A stretch of DNA of 36,788 nt from Paracoccaceae bacterium (lineage in GTDB: Bacteria; Pseudomonadota; Alphaproteobacteria; Rhodobacterales; Rhodobacteraceae): NCBI GenBank assembly GCA_020425125.1, contig JAGQRV010000010.1, positions 21,770-58,557 of the forward strand, given 5' to 3'. The position numbers and the translations under genes are program-made. Position 1 is the stretch's first letter. Every line of letters begins with the position of its first letter. Below the pieces are notes generated by a model that did not search any database, was not told where the DNA came from, and was given only the letters and a program-made list of their open reading frames with translations. This document shows, one piece after another, positions 25,626 to 33,859 of the stretch.

Positions 25626-26384
25626 GTGATTTGCGAGAAGCCCCGCACGACATCCTCGACCGGAACTCCCAATCTCCTGCGTGCCGTGCGAAAATCTCTG
25701 GCACTGCTGCCGCTGCTCGCCGGTCCGGCTGCCGCACTAGAGGTAACCTGGGCCGACTGGATGACTGCAAAGGGCGCCGAGGTAACCGGCTCCCTCTCTA
25801 CGCCGGAAGGCCCGGTGCGGATCACCTATTCCAACAGCGCCAATTCCATCAGTTTCGCGCAGGTGCAGGGGGGGACCGACTTCTGGACCAACGGCCCGTC
25901 GGGTCGCGATGGCAGGCGGTCCGGAACGTCCCCCTATACAAGCGTCGGGCCGGGCGGTAACGCCAACATTCCCACCGGCACGGACATGATCGCGTTGAAC
26001 TACAAGGCAACGCACGTGCTGACATTCGATCCGCCGATTTCGAACATCTATTTCAGCTTCGTCAGTCTGAACGGCAACACGATCAGCTTCGACACGCCGG
26101 TCCGGCTTCTGAGCGCGACCGGTCAGGACATCGACGGCAACGGCACCGATGACCGGGGTTTCTGGGGGGCGGGCGATCCTACCGTCACCTCAGAGGACGG
26201 CCGCTACGTCCTCACCGCGAACGGCGAGGCTCATGGAACCCTGATGATCCCGGGCACCTTCAGTTCGCTCAGCTTCACCACCTCGATCACCGAGAACTGG
26301 CACGGGTTCACCATCGGCGTGGGCCGGATCGCCCCGCCGGACGACAAGCCGACGGTTCCGACCCAGGAACTGCGCCGGTTCTGA
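25626..26384 (+). CDS. exported protein of unknown function, last gene of the operon
   Basis: 252 residues from a GTG at 25626; a GTG at 25686 would give a shorter, more typical signal peptide (RKSLALLPLLAGPAAA-LE) and may be the true start. The mature part is beta-rich with many Ser, Thr, Gly and Asn (ITYSNSANSISFAQVQGG, YFSFVSLNGNTISFDTPV), resembling small extracellular or cell-surface domains; a DxDxxG-type loop (DIDGNGTDD) could bind calcium. The C-terminus (PTVPTQELRRF) has no sorting signal I recognise. 25 nt after the previous gene, 21 nt before the converging cytochrome gene. Membership of the operon is by spacing only. Confidence 0.6.
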   Translation: MICEKPRTTSSTGTPNLLRAVRKSLALLPLLAGPAAALEVTWADWMTAKGAEVTGSLSTPEGPVRITYSNSANSISFAQVQGGTDFWTNGPSGRDGRRSGTSPYTSVGPGGNANIPTGTDMIALNYKATHVLTFDPPISNIYFSFVSLNGNTISFDTPVRLLSATGQDIDGNGTDDRGFWGAGDPTVTSEDGRYVLTANGEAHGTLMIPGTFSSLSFTTSITENWHGFTIGVGRIAPPDDKPTVPTQELRRF

Positions 26385-26405
26385 TCGCGGGTCGCTGCCG
26401 CCCGG

Positions 26406-28070
26406 TTACCTGACTGGGGTTTCGATTCCGGTCCCAGACCCCTCGGGCACCACGCGCCAGACGGTTGCATCCAGCGGAGCGAGAACCGGGACTCGGCCCC
26501 GATCGAAGCTCTGCTCGACCACGATCAGCCGGTATGCCTTGTCGAGCGCAAGCGCCCGCTCCGGCGACGGATCGACGAGTGGTCCGACGCCATCCCTCAA
26601 CGCAGCCGCGGCCGCGCTATCGAGGGTTCCGTCCGGAAAGAACCGATCTAGAATCTCGCCATTGGCGCGGAATTCGTCGCCGGCGCCGTTGCGCATCAGA
26701 TAGGTCGCGTATTCGCCCACCCCGTCCGGCAGCAAGGGATCGGCCAGATCGCCGAGCGGACGGATGCGATCCCAGTGATACCAGCCTCCCGCAGGCACAT
26801 CGACCTTTCGGGAAAAGGAATAGATGTTGTCCACTGTCCGGCCGACACCGCCATGGCATCCGGCGCAGGTCAGGCTTTCCTCGTAGGTCTGCGGCCGCAA
26901 CGCACCCTCGGCATCTTCGATGAAGCCCTGGAAACGCCAGCCCTGACCGGTGGACACGCCGGATTCGACGTCACCGAGCACGTGCTCCGGGCGGTCTGGA
27001 TAGTCGTGTTCTTCGCGCCGATCCGACATCGCCAGATCGAGCAGCGCGCCGTAGGTTTTCCAGCCCGTCTTGCGGGCGTAGCGCAGTTCCTTCATCCGGG
27101 GAGCCGGCCCGACCGTGCCGTCATAGGCGACGTCGAGGTAGCGCAGGGAATGCACGAATTCGGTGCCCTCGGGAAAGAGACCCGCGGCCAGATGCAGATG
27201 CCCTTCGGCAAGCGCGGCCGCGGCGCGACCCACATAGCCCATCGTCACGCCATTGCGGGGATCGAAGGCAAAGGCGACATGCGTCGCGGTGGCAAGCTGG
27301 CCGTCCCGATCGAGATCGACGCCAAGCCGCGTCTCGTCAGTCGGCGCGATCGGCACGTCGGCCCGCCGCACCAGCGCCTCGACAATGGCAAGATTTGTCG
27401 CGTAGACCTCCCAGTCCGTCGCGCCATCCGAGGTCTGGCGGAACGCCTCGGGAAGCCGGATCAGGACGTCGTCGGCCGAACCGTTGGTTGGCCAGAAGGC
27501 CCCCGGCAGCGGCACATAACCATAGGCGCGCCAGCCGGTACGGGCGCCGGACGGATCGAGATCGTAGCCCTCGCCGTCAAAGCGGAAATGAACGTCGGGA
27601 AGATAGCCCGACCAGATGCCGTCACCATTGATGTCCCAGCCCGCGGGAAGATCGGCGAGCACGGCGGCCAGCGCCGGCTGCCCTTCGACATCGTGGTAGT
27701 TGTCCTCGCCGATATAGCCGCGGATCTCGTCGTCGGTGGTCGCCGCGATCTCGGCGCGGCGGTCGCGGAAGAGATTTGTCCACGCATTCACGCGGGCGGG
27801 ACCCGGGAAGTCGTAGAGGGTCTGCAGATCGCCGTCGCGCACGTAGTTCGGCACGGGCGTCGTGACATGGCAGGTGTAGCAGGGATTGTGCACCCCGCCT
27901 TCGGTATCTCGGGTGCGCGTGTAGCATTGGGGCGGAATGGCCGCGAAGGCGTTGCGCGGAACACGCGTCGTCAAATCCAGCATTCGGCCGCTTTCAGCCC
28001 CGGCTGGAGAGCCCGCGGCGGCCAGACCGAAGCCCGCCGCCACAAGCCAGATGCTCAGGGATGCACGCAT
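26406..28070 (-). CDS. exported di-haem c-type cytochrome-like protein
   Basis: 554 residues; signal peptide about 1-25 (ending PAGA-ES). Two haem c attachment motifs, CYTCH (Cys64, Cys67, His68) and CAGCH (Cys402, Cys405, His406), lie 338 residues apart, unlike compact di-haem cytochromes. Between them are calcium-loop-like segments DINGDGIWSG and DLDRDGQLA and much aromatic sequence. ATG at 28070 was preferred to the open frame starting at 28202, whose extra 44 residues overlap the upstream gene in another frame and precede a clear signal peptide. It follows the PhoX-like gene by 13 nt. Probably a periplasmic electron-transfer or redox enzyme; substrate unknown. Confidence 0.75.
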   Translation of the reverse strand: MRASLSIWLVAAGFGLAAAGSPAGAESGRMLDLTTRVPRNAFAAIPPQCYTRTRDTEGGVHNPCYTCHVTTPVPNYVRDGDLQTLYDFPGPARVNAWTNLFRDRRAEIAATTDDEIRGYIGEDNYHDVEGQPALAAVLADLPAGWDINGDGIWSGYLPDVHFRFDGEGYDLDPSGARTGWRAYGYVPLPGAFWPTNGSADDVLIRLPEAFRQTSDGATDWEVYATNLAIVEALVRRADVPIAPTDETRLGVDLDRDGQLATATHVAFAFDPRNGVTMGYVGRAAAALAEGHLHLAAGLFPEGTEFVHSLRYLDVAYDGTVGPAPRMKELRYARKTGWKTYGALLDLAMSDRREEHDYPDRPEHVLGDVESGVSTGQGWRFQGFIEDAEGALRPQTYEESLTCAGCHGGVGRTVDNIYSFSRKVDVPAGGWYHWDRIRPLGDLADPLLPDGVGEYATYLMRNGAGDEFRANGEILDRFFPDGTLDSAAAAALRDGVGPLVDPSPERALALDKAYRLIVVEQSFDRGRVPVLAPLDATVWRVVPEGSGTGIETPVR

Positions 28071-28083
28071 CGGCAACGTCCGA

Positions 28084-29871
28084 TCAGAACTTCGGCAAGG
28101 GACCGACATAGCCCAAATAGGCGCGCAGCTGGTCGGGCGAGGACAGCTTGTCCTCATCGGATTCGCCATAGGGGTGCTGCACGACCGCCATGATGTATCC
28201 ATGACCGTTGACGTCCGGATAGTTGTAGACCGATGTGGTCTCCGCGCCGTAGGGCGTGGTCAGGATCCGGGTCAGCTCCATCGAGTCGAGGTTCAGCGAC
28301 CAGACCGCGTCGTTCTGGTGGCCGGACTCGGTGTCCTCGCCGATCAGAAGCGTATTGAAGCCGGCAATGTAGGAGACGTTGTCGGGATTGGCCAGCCCGT
28401 CGATATCGCAGGTATTGCCGGCGAAGTCGCTGCCCTCCGGGTAGGTGGTCGGCTTGCCGGTAATGATCGCCTTCATGGTCGTGGCGGCGTAGTCGTCATC
28501 GAGCTCCAGGGCATAGACACCGCCGCACGGATTGTACTCCAGCGCCAGCTGGTTCGCGCCGGGGACGTCGTACTTGGCGCTTTCCTTGCCCTTCGACATG
28601 AAGTCTTCCATGCCGTTCGAGATCTCGCTGATCGCGACGTAGACGCGGTGGTGGTCGGGATCGTAGGTGACGCCCTCTTCCTTGCGCAGTTCCACGGATG
28701 CGCCCTTGATGGCGGCATACCGGCGGGTCTCGAGGCGGGAGGCGGCGAGATCCATGCCCGGCTTGACCTTCAGGCATTCCTTGACGCCGTTCGCGGCCGA
28801 GGCGGTAAATCCTTCGCCGCAGGTGCCGTCCTCGGAGATCGCGGTGGACTCGAAGATATCGGAGAACTTTATCCCCTTGTCGACCATCGCCTTGATGTCG
28901 GCCGAAGCGGCATGGCCGAGGTCGATCCAGGTGATGTCCATGGCACCGCCGTTCTCGGCGCTGGTCTGGGTGAATTTCGCGGCATAGAGCGTGCCGGCGT
29001 CGAGCTTGCCCTTCTCGTCGGCGACGAACCGGTAGAGGCCGACATTGGTGCCGTCATCCGAAAGATAGGCGGTCTTTTCGTCCGGGAGGACGTAACCGAG
29101 TTCATGGCTCAGCCGGCCCATGGAATAGTGCTTGACCGCCTCGGGCGTCTCGTCGTCGCCGACCGAGATCTCGGTGATGTAGCCGTAGCGGTAGGGATTG
29201 AAGACCTTGCGGAACGCCTCGACCGAGGGCGGGTTCTCGGTGGCCATCGCGTCAACGCCGAAATAAAGCGCCATCGGCTTGGTGTAGTCGTCGATCTCGG
29301 AAAGGTCCGCCGCGGCCTCGATCTCCTGCGCGTCCGGCTCGTACTCTTCGCTGCCCAGATGCGTCCCCCAGGGCGTGACCGACCCGGCGCAGGGCACCCA
29401 GAGACCGCCGTCGGCGGAGAAATCGACCGACTGGGTATCGACCGCGGTCAGCTGCCCGGTGGCCGCGTCCTGTTCGACCTTTGTCATGTAGACGGCAGCG
29501 GGACGGGACTCGAAATGCGACAGGATATAGAGCTTGCCGTCCTTCTCGATGATCGAGGAGAAGTCGGTCGAATCCGAGATGTCCGGCGCCCCGTCGGCCG
29601 TGATGACAGGTTCGCCCTTCTCATCGAGGATCAGGCCAAAAGTTCCCGACCCCACCTTGTCGCCGGCCCGCAGCACCGTGTGATAGCCGATCTTGGCGGT
29701 CTCGGCGTTTACGGTAACTTCCGCAGACGCCCGGACGTCGCGCTTCTCGGCATCCGTGACCGGCGCAGAGACCGGAGCGAATGTAATCGTGTTCCCCGCA
29801 TGAGCAAGCGTGGCGAAGCCGCCAAAGACGGCAGCAAGGGCCGTCGAGGCAGTGAGCATGGTCCGCAGCAT
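28084..29871 (-). CDS. PhoX/DUF839-family exported protein
   Basis: 595 residues with a Sec signal peptide (about 1-25, ending LAHA-GN). Family text includes VTPWGTHLGSEEYEPD, matching the TPWGT.L..EE segment of PhoX proteins, PYRYGYITEISV, AYLSDDGTNVGLYRFV and DNVSYIAGFNTLLIGED. Characterised PhoX enzymes are calcium/iron alkaline phosphatases; many DUF839 members are untested, so phosphatase activity is likely but not proven here. It has a Sec-type, not twin-arginine, signal, unlike classical PhoX. Ribosome-binding site AGGGAAG before ATG. A degenerate Pho-box-like repeat lies about 100 nt upstream. Confidence 0.8.
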   Translation of the reverse strand: MLRTMLTASTALAAVFGGFATLAHAGNTITFAPVSAPVTDAEKRDVRASAEVTVNAETAKIGYHTVLRAGDKVGSGTFGLILDEKGEPVITADGAPDISDSTDFSSIIEKDGKLYILSHFESRPAAVYMTKVEQDAATGQLTAVDTQSVDFSADGGLWVPCAGSVTPWGTHLGSEEYEPDAQEIEAAADLSEIDDYTKPMALYFGVDAMATENPPSVEAFRKVFNPYRYGYITEISVGDDETPEAVKHYSMGRLSHELGYVLPDEKTAYLSDDGTNVGLYRFVADEKGKLDAGTLYAAKFTQTSAENGGAMDITWIDLGHAASADIKAMVDKGIKFSDIFESTAISEDGTCGEGFTASAANGVKECLKVKPGMDLAASRLETRRYAAIKGASVELRKEEGVTYDPDHHRVYVAISEISNGMEDFMSKGKESAKYDVPGANQLALEYNPCGGVYALELDDDYAATTMKAIITGKPTTYPEGSDFAGNTCDIDGLANPDNVSYIAGFNTLLIGEDTESGHQNDAVWSLNLDSMELTRILTTPYGAETTSVYNYPDVNGHGYIMAVVQHPYGESDEDKLSSPDQLRAYLGYVGPLPKF

Positions 29872-29971
29872 GGCATCTTCCCTGTTTCAGATTGCAAAGA
29901 CTCTACCCCCACCGGCGCGCAGTCCGCGTCCGTGGAGGTCGAGGCTTCCGGCTCCCGATTAGCCGCAGGTT

Positions 29972-29989
29972 CTGTCGGTTTTGTGACGG
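29972..29989 (-). promoter_or_regulatory. degenerate Pho-box-like repeat upstream of the PhoX-like gene
   Basis: Read on the minus strand the site is CCGTCACAAAACCGACAG, two 7-mers separated by 4 nt as in PhoB sites (consensus CTGTCAT-n4-CTGTCAC). The first 7-mer fits well (6 of 7 to CTGTCAC), the second poorly (4 of 7). It lies about 100 nt upstream of the PhoX-like start, a sensible place for PhoB control, with TAATCG about 10 nt beyond it. Could be chance. Confidence 0.25.
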
Positions 29990-29990
29990 C

Positions 29991-30015
29991 TGTCGCAGAT
30001 GTTCCGCCTGCGACA
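29991..30015. promoter_or_regulatory. 8-bp perfect inverted repeat, possible operator
   Basis: TGTCGCAG, 9-nt spacer, CTGCGACA. The arms are perfectly complementary, there is no following T-run, and the site sits between divergent promoters, so an operator for a dimeric regulator is more likely than a terminator. Which gene it controls, and the regulator, are unknown. Confidence 0.35.
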
Positions 30016-30251
30016 TTGTGCACAGCGTCCGAGTCGCGTTTGACACGCCGGTGGGCAAACCTGAAGGGGAATAGTCCGCAAGCTTCGACCAAGCGCGGTC
30101 ACGCCACGGCTGAGCGGCAGCCTCGCCGCGGCAAGATCTGGTCCGGACCGGCGCGAAGATGTCCCCCATTCACTGGACAGCAGCGACGATACGGTCATCG
30201 TGTCCAGCCACAGTGGAGGGTAAGCTCGATTGGCAGGACGGGAGGAGCGGG

Positions 30252-31934
30252 ATGATTTCGAGAGAGACGCTGATTTCTGAGCTGGTCCGCATGGTCGGGT
30301 CGCGGCATGTCCTCACCGCCGCACGCGACACCCGCCGCTTCACGAAAGGCTTCCGCTATGGCGGCGGCCCTGTGGCCGCGGTGGTGCGGCCGGGCTCGCT
30401 GATCGAACAATGGCGGGTGCTGCAGACCTGCGTCGCAGCGGGGCGGATCGTCATCTTCCAGGCGGCCAATACCGGCCTGACCGGCGGATCCACCCCTTGG
30501 GGCGACGACTACGACCGCGAGATCGTTCTGGTCAGCACCATGCGTCTCAAGGCGGTACATCTGATCGACGAGGGACGGCAGGTCGTCTGCCTTCCCGGCG
30601 CGACACTCGACGAACTGGAGAAACGGCTCAGGCCGATCAGGCGCGAGCCGCATTCGGTGATCGGCTCATCCTGTATCGGCGCCTCGGTGATGGGCGGCAT
30701 ATGCAACAATTCCGGCGGCTCGCTGATCCAGCGCGGACCTGCCTATACCGAACTCAGTCTGTTCGCCGAAGTGCGCGAGGACGGATCGGTCGTGCTGGTC
30801 AACAATCTCGGCATCGCCCTCGGCAACGACCCCGAGGAGATCCTTGCTCGCGTCGAAAGAGGGGAACTGGACGGCATCGAACCGGCCGAGGGCTGGGCCT
30901 CCGACCACGAATATTCTGCGCATGTCCGCGAAGTGGATGCCGCCACGCCGGCACGGTTCAACGCCGATCCCCGGCGGCTTCACCAAGCGGCGGGATGCGC
31001 GGGAAAGCTCGCGGTCTTCGCCGTGCGGCTCGATACCTTTGCGGCCGAAAAGCAGACCGCGGTCTTCTACATCGGCACGAATGACCCGGATGAACTGACC
31101 GAGATTCGCCGCCACATTCTCTCAAGCTTCACGGCCCTGCCGATCGCCGGGGAATACATCCACCGGGATGCATATGATGTCGCGGCGCGTTACGGGAAGG
31201 ATACGTTTCTGTTCATCCGGAAGGCCGGAACCGACCGGATGCCCGCGCTTTTTGCGGCCAAGGCCAAGGTCGATGCGTTCACCGAGCGGCTGGGGCTCGG
31301 CGTCACGATCTCGGACCGCGTTGCTCAAGGGGTCGCATCGCTGGCGCCTCACCACCTGCCGAAGCGGATGAATGCCTTTCGCGACAAGTTCGAGCATCAC
31401 CTGCTGCTGAAGATGGGCGGGAGCGGCATTGCCGAAGCCCGCGCATATCTCTCGACGCTCTTCCCGTCGGCCGACGGCGATGTCTTCGAATGCACGCCCG
31501 AGGAAGGCACCGCGGCCTTCCTGCACCGCTTCGCCGTCGCCGGAGCCGCGGTCCGCTATCGCGCCATCCACCCGCGAGAAGTCGAGGACATCGTCGCGCT
31601 CGACATCGCGCTGCGTCGCAACGACCGCGACTGGGTGGAGCACCTGCCGCCCGAACTGGATGCGGCGATCGAGAAGAAGCTCTATTATGGGCATTTCTTC
31701 TGCCATGTCTTCCACCAGGACTACGTGGTCAAGAAGGGTCAGGATTGCCTGGCTCTGGAGCACGCGATGTGGGAGCTGCTCGACAGGCGCGGTGCCGAAT
31801 ATCCGGCCGAGCACAATGTCGGCCATCTCTACCATGCGAAACCCGCCCTCGCCGATTTCTACCGGTCGATCGACCCGACCAACAGCCTGAACCCGGGGAT
31901 CGGCCAGACCTCGAAATGCGCGCACTGGACATAG
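30252..31934 (+). CDS. dld: quinone-dependent D-lactate dehydrogenase
   Basis: Oxidises D-lactate to pyruvate and passes electrons to quinone at the cytoplasmic face of the inner membrane. 560 residues, close to E. coli Dld (571). N-terminal FAD-binding domain with NTGLTGGSTPWGDDYDREI and SSCIGASVMGGICNNSGGSL, both characteristic; the C-terminal half has the Dld membrane-binding and cap regions (YYGHFFCHVFHQDYVVKKG, EYPAEHNVGHLYHAKP, SIDPTNSLNPGIGQTS). The ATG at 30252 follows GGAGGAG and gives the family N-terminus; the open frame starts earlier but without resemblance. Single-gene transcript ended by the stem-loop at 31936-31962. Confidence 0.94.
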   Translation: MISRETLISELVRMVGSRHVLTAARDTRRFTKGFRYGGGPVAAVVRPGSLIEQWRVLQTCVAAGRIVIFQAANTGLTGGSTPWGDDYDREIVLVSTMRLKAVHLIDEGRQVVCLPGATLDELEKRLRPIRREPHSVIGSSCIGASVMGGICNNSGGSLIQRGPAYTELSLFAEVREDGSVVLVNNLGIALGNDPEEILARVERGELDGIEPAEGWASDHEYSAHVREVDAATPARFNADPRRLHQAAGCAGKLAVFAVRLDTFAAEKQTAVFYIGTNDPDELTEIRRHILSSFTALPIAGEYIHRDAYDVAARYGKDTFLFIRKAGTDRMPALFAAKAKVDAFTERLGLGVTISDRVAQGVASLAPHHLPKRMNAFRDKFEHHLLLKMGGSGIAEARAYLSTLFPSADGDVFECTPEEGTAAFLHRFAVAGAAVRYRAIHPREVEDIVALDIALRRNDRDWVEHLPPELDAAIEKKLYYGHFFCHVFHQDYVVKKGQDCLALEHAMWELLDRRGAEYPAEHNVGHLYHAKPALADFYRSIDPTNSLNPGIGQTSKCAHWT

Positions 31935-31935
31935 C

Positions 31936-31962
31936 GGCAGGGGCGTGTCCGGCGCCCCTGCC
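31936..31962. terminator. bidirectional stem-loop terminator between dld and livM
   Basis: GGCAGGGGCG, 7-nt loop, CGCCCCTGCC: a perfect 10-bp GC-rich stem located 2 nt after the dld stop and 7 nt beyond the livM stop on the other strand. There is no long T-run on either side, but position between converging genes and stem strength support termination in both directions. Confidence 0.75.
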
Positions 31963-31968
31963 CTCGCC

Positions 31969-32892
31969 TCAGAACGACCGCCGCAGGAAGGCCTGAATCT
32001 CGCCGACCACACCGCGGCGGAAGGCGATGACGCAGGCCACGAAAATCACGCCCAGGACCACGGGCACCCATGCCGAGAGCGGCCCGGTCGCAAGCTTGTT
32101 CTGAAGCGTGACGATCAGGGCCGCGCCGATCGCCGGGCCCGGAATGGTCCCCAGCCCCCCGAGGAGTGTCATCAGCACCACTTCGCCCGACATATGCCAG
32201 TGTGCATCGGTCAGCGAAGCGAGCTGGAACACCACCGTCTTGGTCGCTCCGGCCAGTCCGGCGAGGGCCGCGGAGAGGACGAAGGCCAGCAGCTTGTAGC
32301 GGTCGACGTCATAGCCGAGCGAGACCGCCCGCGGCTCGTTGTCCCGGATCGCGCGCAAGACCTGCCCGAAGGGCGAATGGACCGTCCGGGCGACAATGAA
32401 GTACCCGATCAAAAAGATGGCGAGCACGAAATAGTACATGTTGAGGTCGTTCTGCAGGTTCACCAGCCCGAAGAGCGAGCCCCTCGGCACGCCCTGCAAT
32501 CCGTTTTCTCCCCCGGTGAACGGCGCCGTGATGAAGAAGAAGTAGCACATCTGCGCCAGCGCGAGGGTGATCATGGCGAAGTAGATCCCCTGCCGGCGTA
32601 TGGCGAGCGCACCGACGAGGACACCGAGGACCCCTGCGGCGAGGGTTGCAAGCAGGATGCCGACCGGGGTCGGCAATCCCCAGACTTCCAGCGCATGACC
32701 GCAGACATAGGCGGCCCCGCCGAAGAAGGCGGCATGCCCGAAGCTCAGCAATCCGCCATAGCCGAGTATCAGGTTGAAGGCACAGGCAAAGAGGGCGAAA
32801 CACAGCACCTTCATCAGGAAGACGGGGTAAAGGACGAAGGGTGCCAGGATCAGCAGCGCAAGGGCACCGAGGTAAAGCGCAGGACGGATCAT
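31969..32892 (-). CDS. livM: Liv-type ABC transporter permease LivM
   Basis: 307 residues, inner membrane, eight or nine helices. Family motifs: LILGYGGLLSFGHAAFFGGAAY near the N-terminus, TLALAQM, GGENGLQGVP, the cytoplasmic coupling loop VHSPFGQVLRAIRDNEPRA (the EAA-like loop), and GGLGTIPGPAIGAA. Pairs with LivH to form the channel. Ribosome-binding site GAGGAGA; 10 nt after livH. Last gene of the liv operon. Confidence 0.93.
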   Translation of the reverse strand: MIRPALYLGALALLILAPFVLYPVFLMKVLCFALFACAFNLILGYGGLLSFGHAAFFGGAAYVCGHALEVWGLPTPVGILLATLAAGVLGVLVGALAIRRQGIYFAMITLALAQMCYFFFITAPFTGGENGLQGVPRGSLFGLVNLQNDLNMYYFVLAIFLIGYFIVARTVHSPFGQVLRAIRDNEPRAVSLGYDVDRYKLLAFVLSAALAGLAGATKTVVFQLASLTDAHWHMSGEVVLMTLLGGLGTIPGPAIGAALIVTLQNKLATGPLSAWVPVVLGVIFVACVIAFRRGVVGEIQAFLRRSF

Positions 32893-32902
32893 CGGGGTCT
32901 CC

Positions 32903-33793
32903 TCACGCGGTCTTGCCGAAGAGGCCGGCGGGTCGCAGCACCAGCACGATGGCCATGACGAAGAAGATCACCGTCGCCGAGGCTTCGGGCCAGAACACCT
33001 TGGTGAGCCCTTCGATCACTCCCATGGCAAGGCCGGTAACCACGGCCCCGACGATCGAGCCCATGCCGCCGATCACCACGACCGCGAAGACGATGATGAT
33101 CAGGTTCGAGCCCATGAGCGGACCGACCTGGGTGATCGGCGCGGCCAGGACACCGGCAAAGGCCGCGAGGCCGACCCCGAACCCGTAGGCAAGCGTGGTC
33201 AGGAACGGCACGTTCACCCCGAAAGCCTGGAGCAGCTTCGGGTTCTCGGTGCCGGCCCGAAGGTAGGCGCCGATCTTCGTGCGCTCGAACAGAAGCCAGG
33301 TCGCAAGACAGACCACGAGCGATGCGACCACCACCCAGCCCCGATACCAGGGCAGGAACATGAAGCCGAGATTCACCCCGCCCTGCAGCCCGGCCGGCGT
33401 CGGATAGGGTTTGCCAGAGGCGCCGAAGAATTTCACGAAGGTGCCTTCCAGGATCAGCGCGAGACCGAAGGTCAGCAACAATCCGTAGAGGTGGTCGACA
33501 CCCGAAAGCCGGCGCAGCAGGAACCGTTCGATCAGCGCCCCGAATGCCCCGACAATGATCGGCGCCAGGATCAGCGCACCCCAGTAGCCGATCCCGCCGT
33601 AGGTCAGCAGGAAATACGCCACGAACGCGCCGAGCATGTAGAGCGCCCCGTGCGCGAAATTGACGATGTTCAGAAGGCCGAAGATCACGGCGAGCCCCAG
33701 GGACAGGACCGCATAGAAGGCGCCGTTGATCAGGCCCAGCAGGAGCTGGCCGAACAGAACCTGGGGCGGGAACCCGAAGATATCGGCGAACAT
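32903..33793 (-). CDS. livH: Liv-type ABC transporter permease LivH
   Basis: 296 residues, typical length, with about eight membrane helices. Hallmarks are GLINGAFYAVLSLGLAVIFGLL, NIVNFAHGALYMLGAF, the cytoplasmic loop RTKIGAYLRAGTENPKLLQA and the GGMGSIVGAVVTGLAMG segment. Partner of LivM. Ribosome-binding site AAAGGACGGG. A 66-nt gap with a possible hairpin separates it from livK, which would allow lower expression than the binding protein. Confidence 0.94.
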   Translation of the reverse strand: MFADIFGFPPQVLFGQLLLGLINGAFYAVLSLGLAVIFGLLNIVNFAHGALYMLGAFVAYFLLTYGGIGYWGALILAPIIVGAFGALIERFLLRRLSGVDHLYGLLLTFGLALILEGTFVKFFGASGKPYPTPAGLQGGVNLGFMFLPWYRGWVVVASLVVCLATWLLFERTKIGAYLRAGTENPKLLQAFGVNVPFLTTLAYGFGVGLAAFAGVLAAPITQVGPLMGSNLIIIVFAVVVIGGMGSIVGAVVTGLAMGVIEGLTKVFWPEASATVIFFVMAIVLVLRPAGLFGKTA

Positions 33794-33826
33794 GGTCTTG
33801 CCCGTCCTTTCATTGCGGCAGTGAGC

Positions 33827-33846
33827 GCCCGGCCGGATTGCCGGAC
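33827..33846 (-). terminator. possible attenuating hairpin between livK and livH
   Basis: On the minus strand GTCCGGC, 6-nt loop, GCCGGGC: seven pairs, one of them G-T. It lies just after the livK stop. Without a T-run it may act as a partial terminator or as a 3' stabiliser that keeps binding-protein mRNA more abundant than permease mRNA, as is common in binding-protein-dependent importers. Confidence 0.35.
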
Positions 33847-33859
33847 GCCGAAGCAGGGA

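Larger units (their letters stand above)
29872..30251 (+). other. divergent intergenic region between the PhoX-like gene and dld
   Basis: 380 nt with no credible gene. It must hold the promoters of both divergent transcripts. Two sequence elements are listed separately: a Pho-box-like repeat at 29972-29989 and an 8-bp inverted repeat at 29991-30015. The dld-proximal part has the ribosome-binding sequence GGAGGAG at 30241-30247. An in-frame extension of dld upstream of 30252 is open to 30159 but lacks family resemblance. Confidence 0.5.

Noticed and set aside
7803-26384. A complete type VI secretion system
   Set aside because: The Tag-like sensor genes suggest it, but no TssB/C, Hcp, VgrG, ClpV, TssJ/L/M or baseplate gene is present in the window.
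26385-26405. Terminator between the converging operon end and the cytochrome gene
   Set aside because: Only a 4-bp CGGG/CCCG pairing with a long loop is visible; too weak to call.
27937-30255. 772-codon plus-strand open frame
   Set aside because: It is the antisense shadow of the cytochrome and PhoX-like genes; those minus-strand frames have signal peptides, family motifs and proper ribosome-binding sites.
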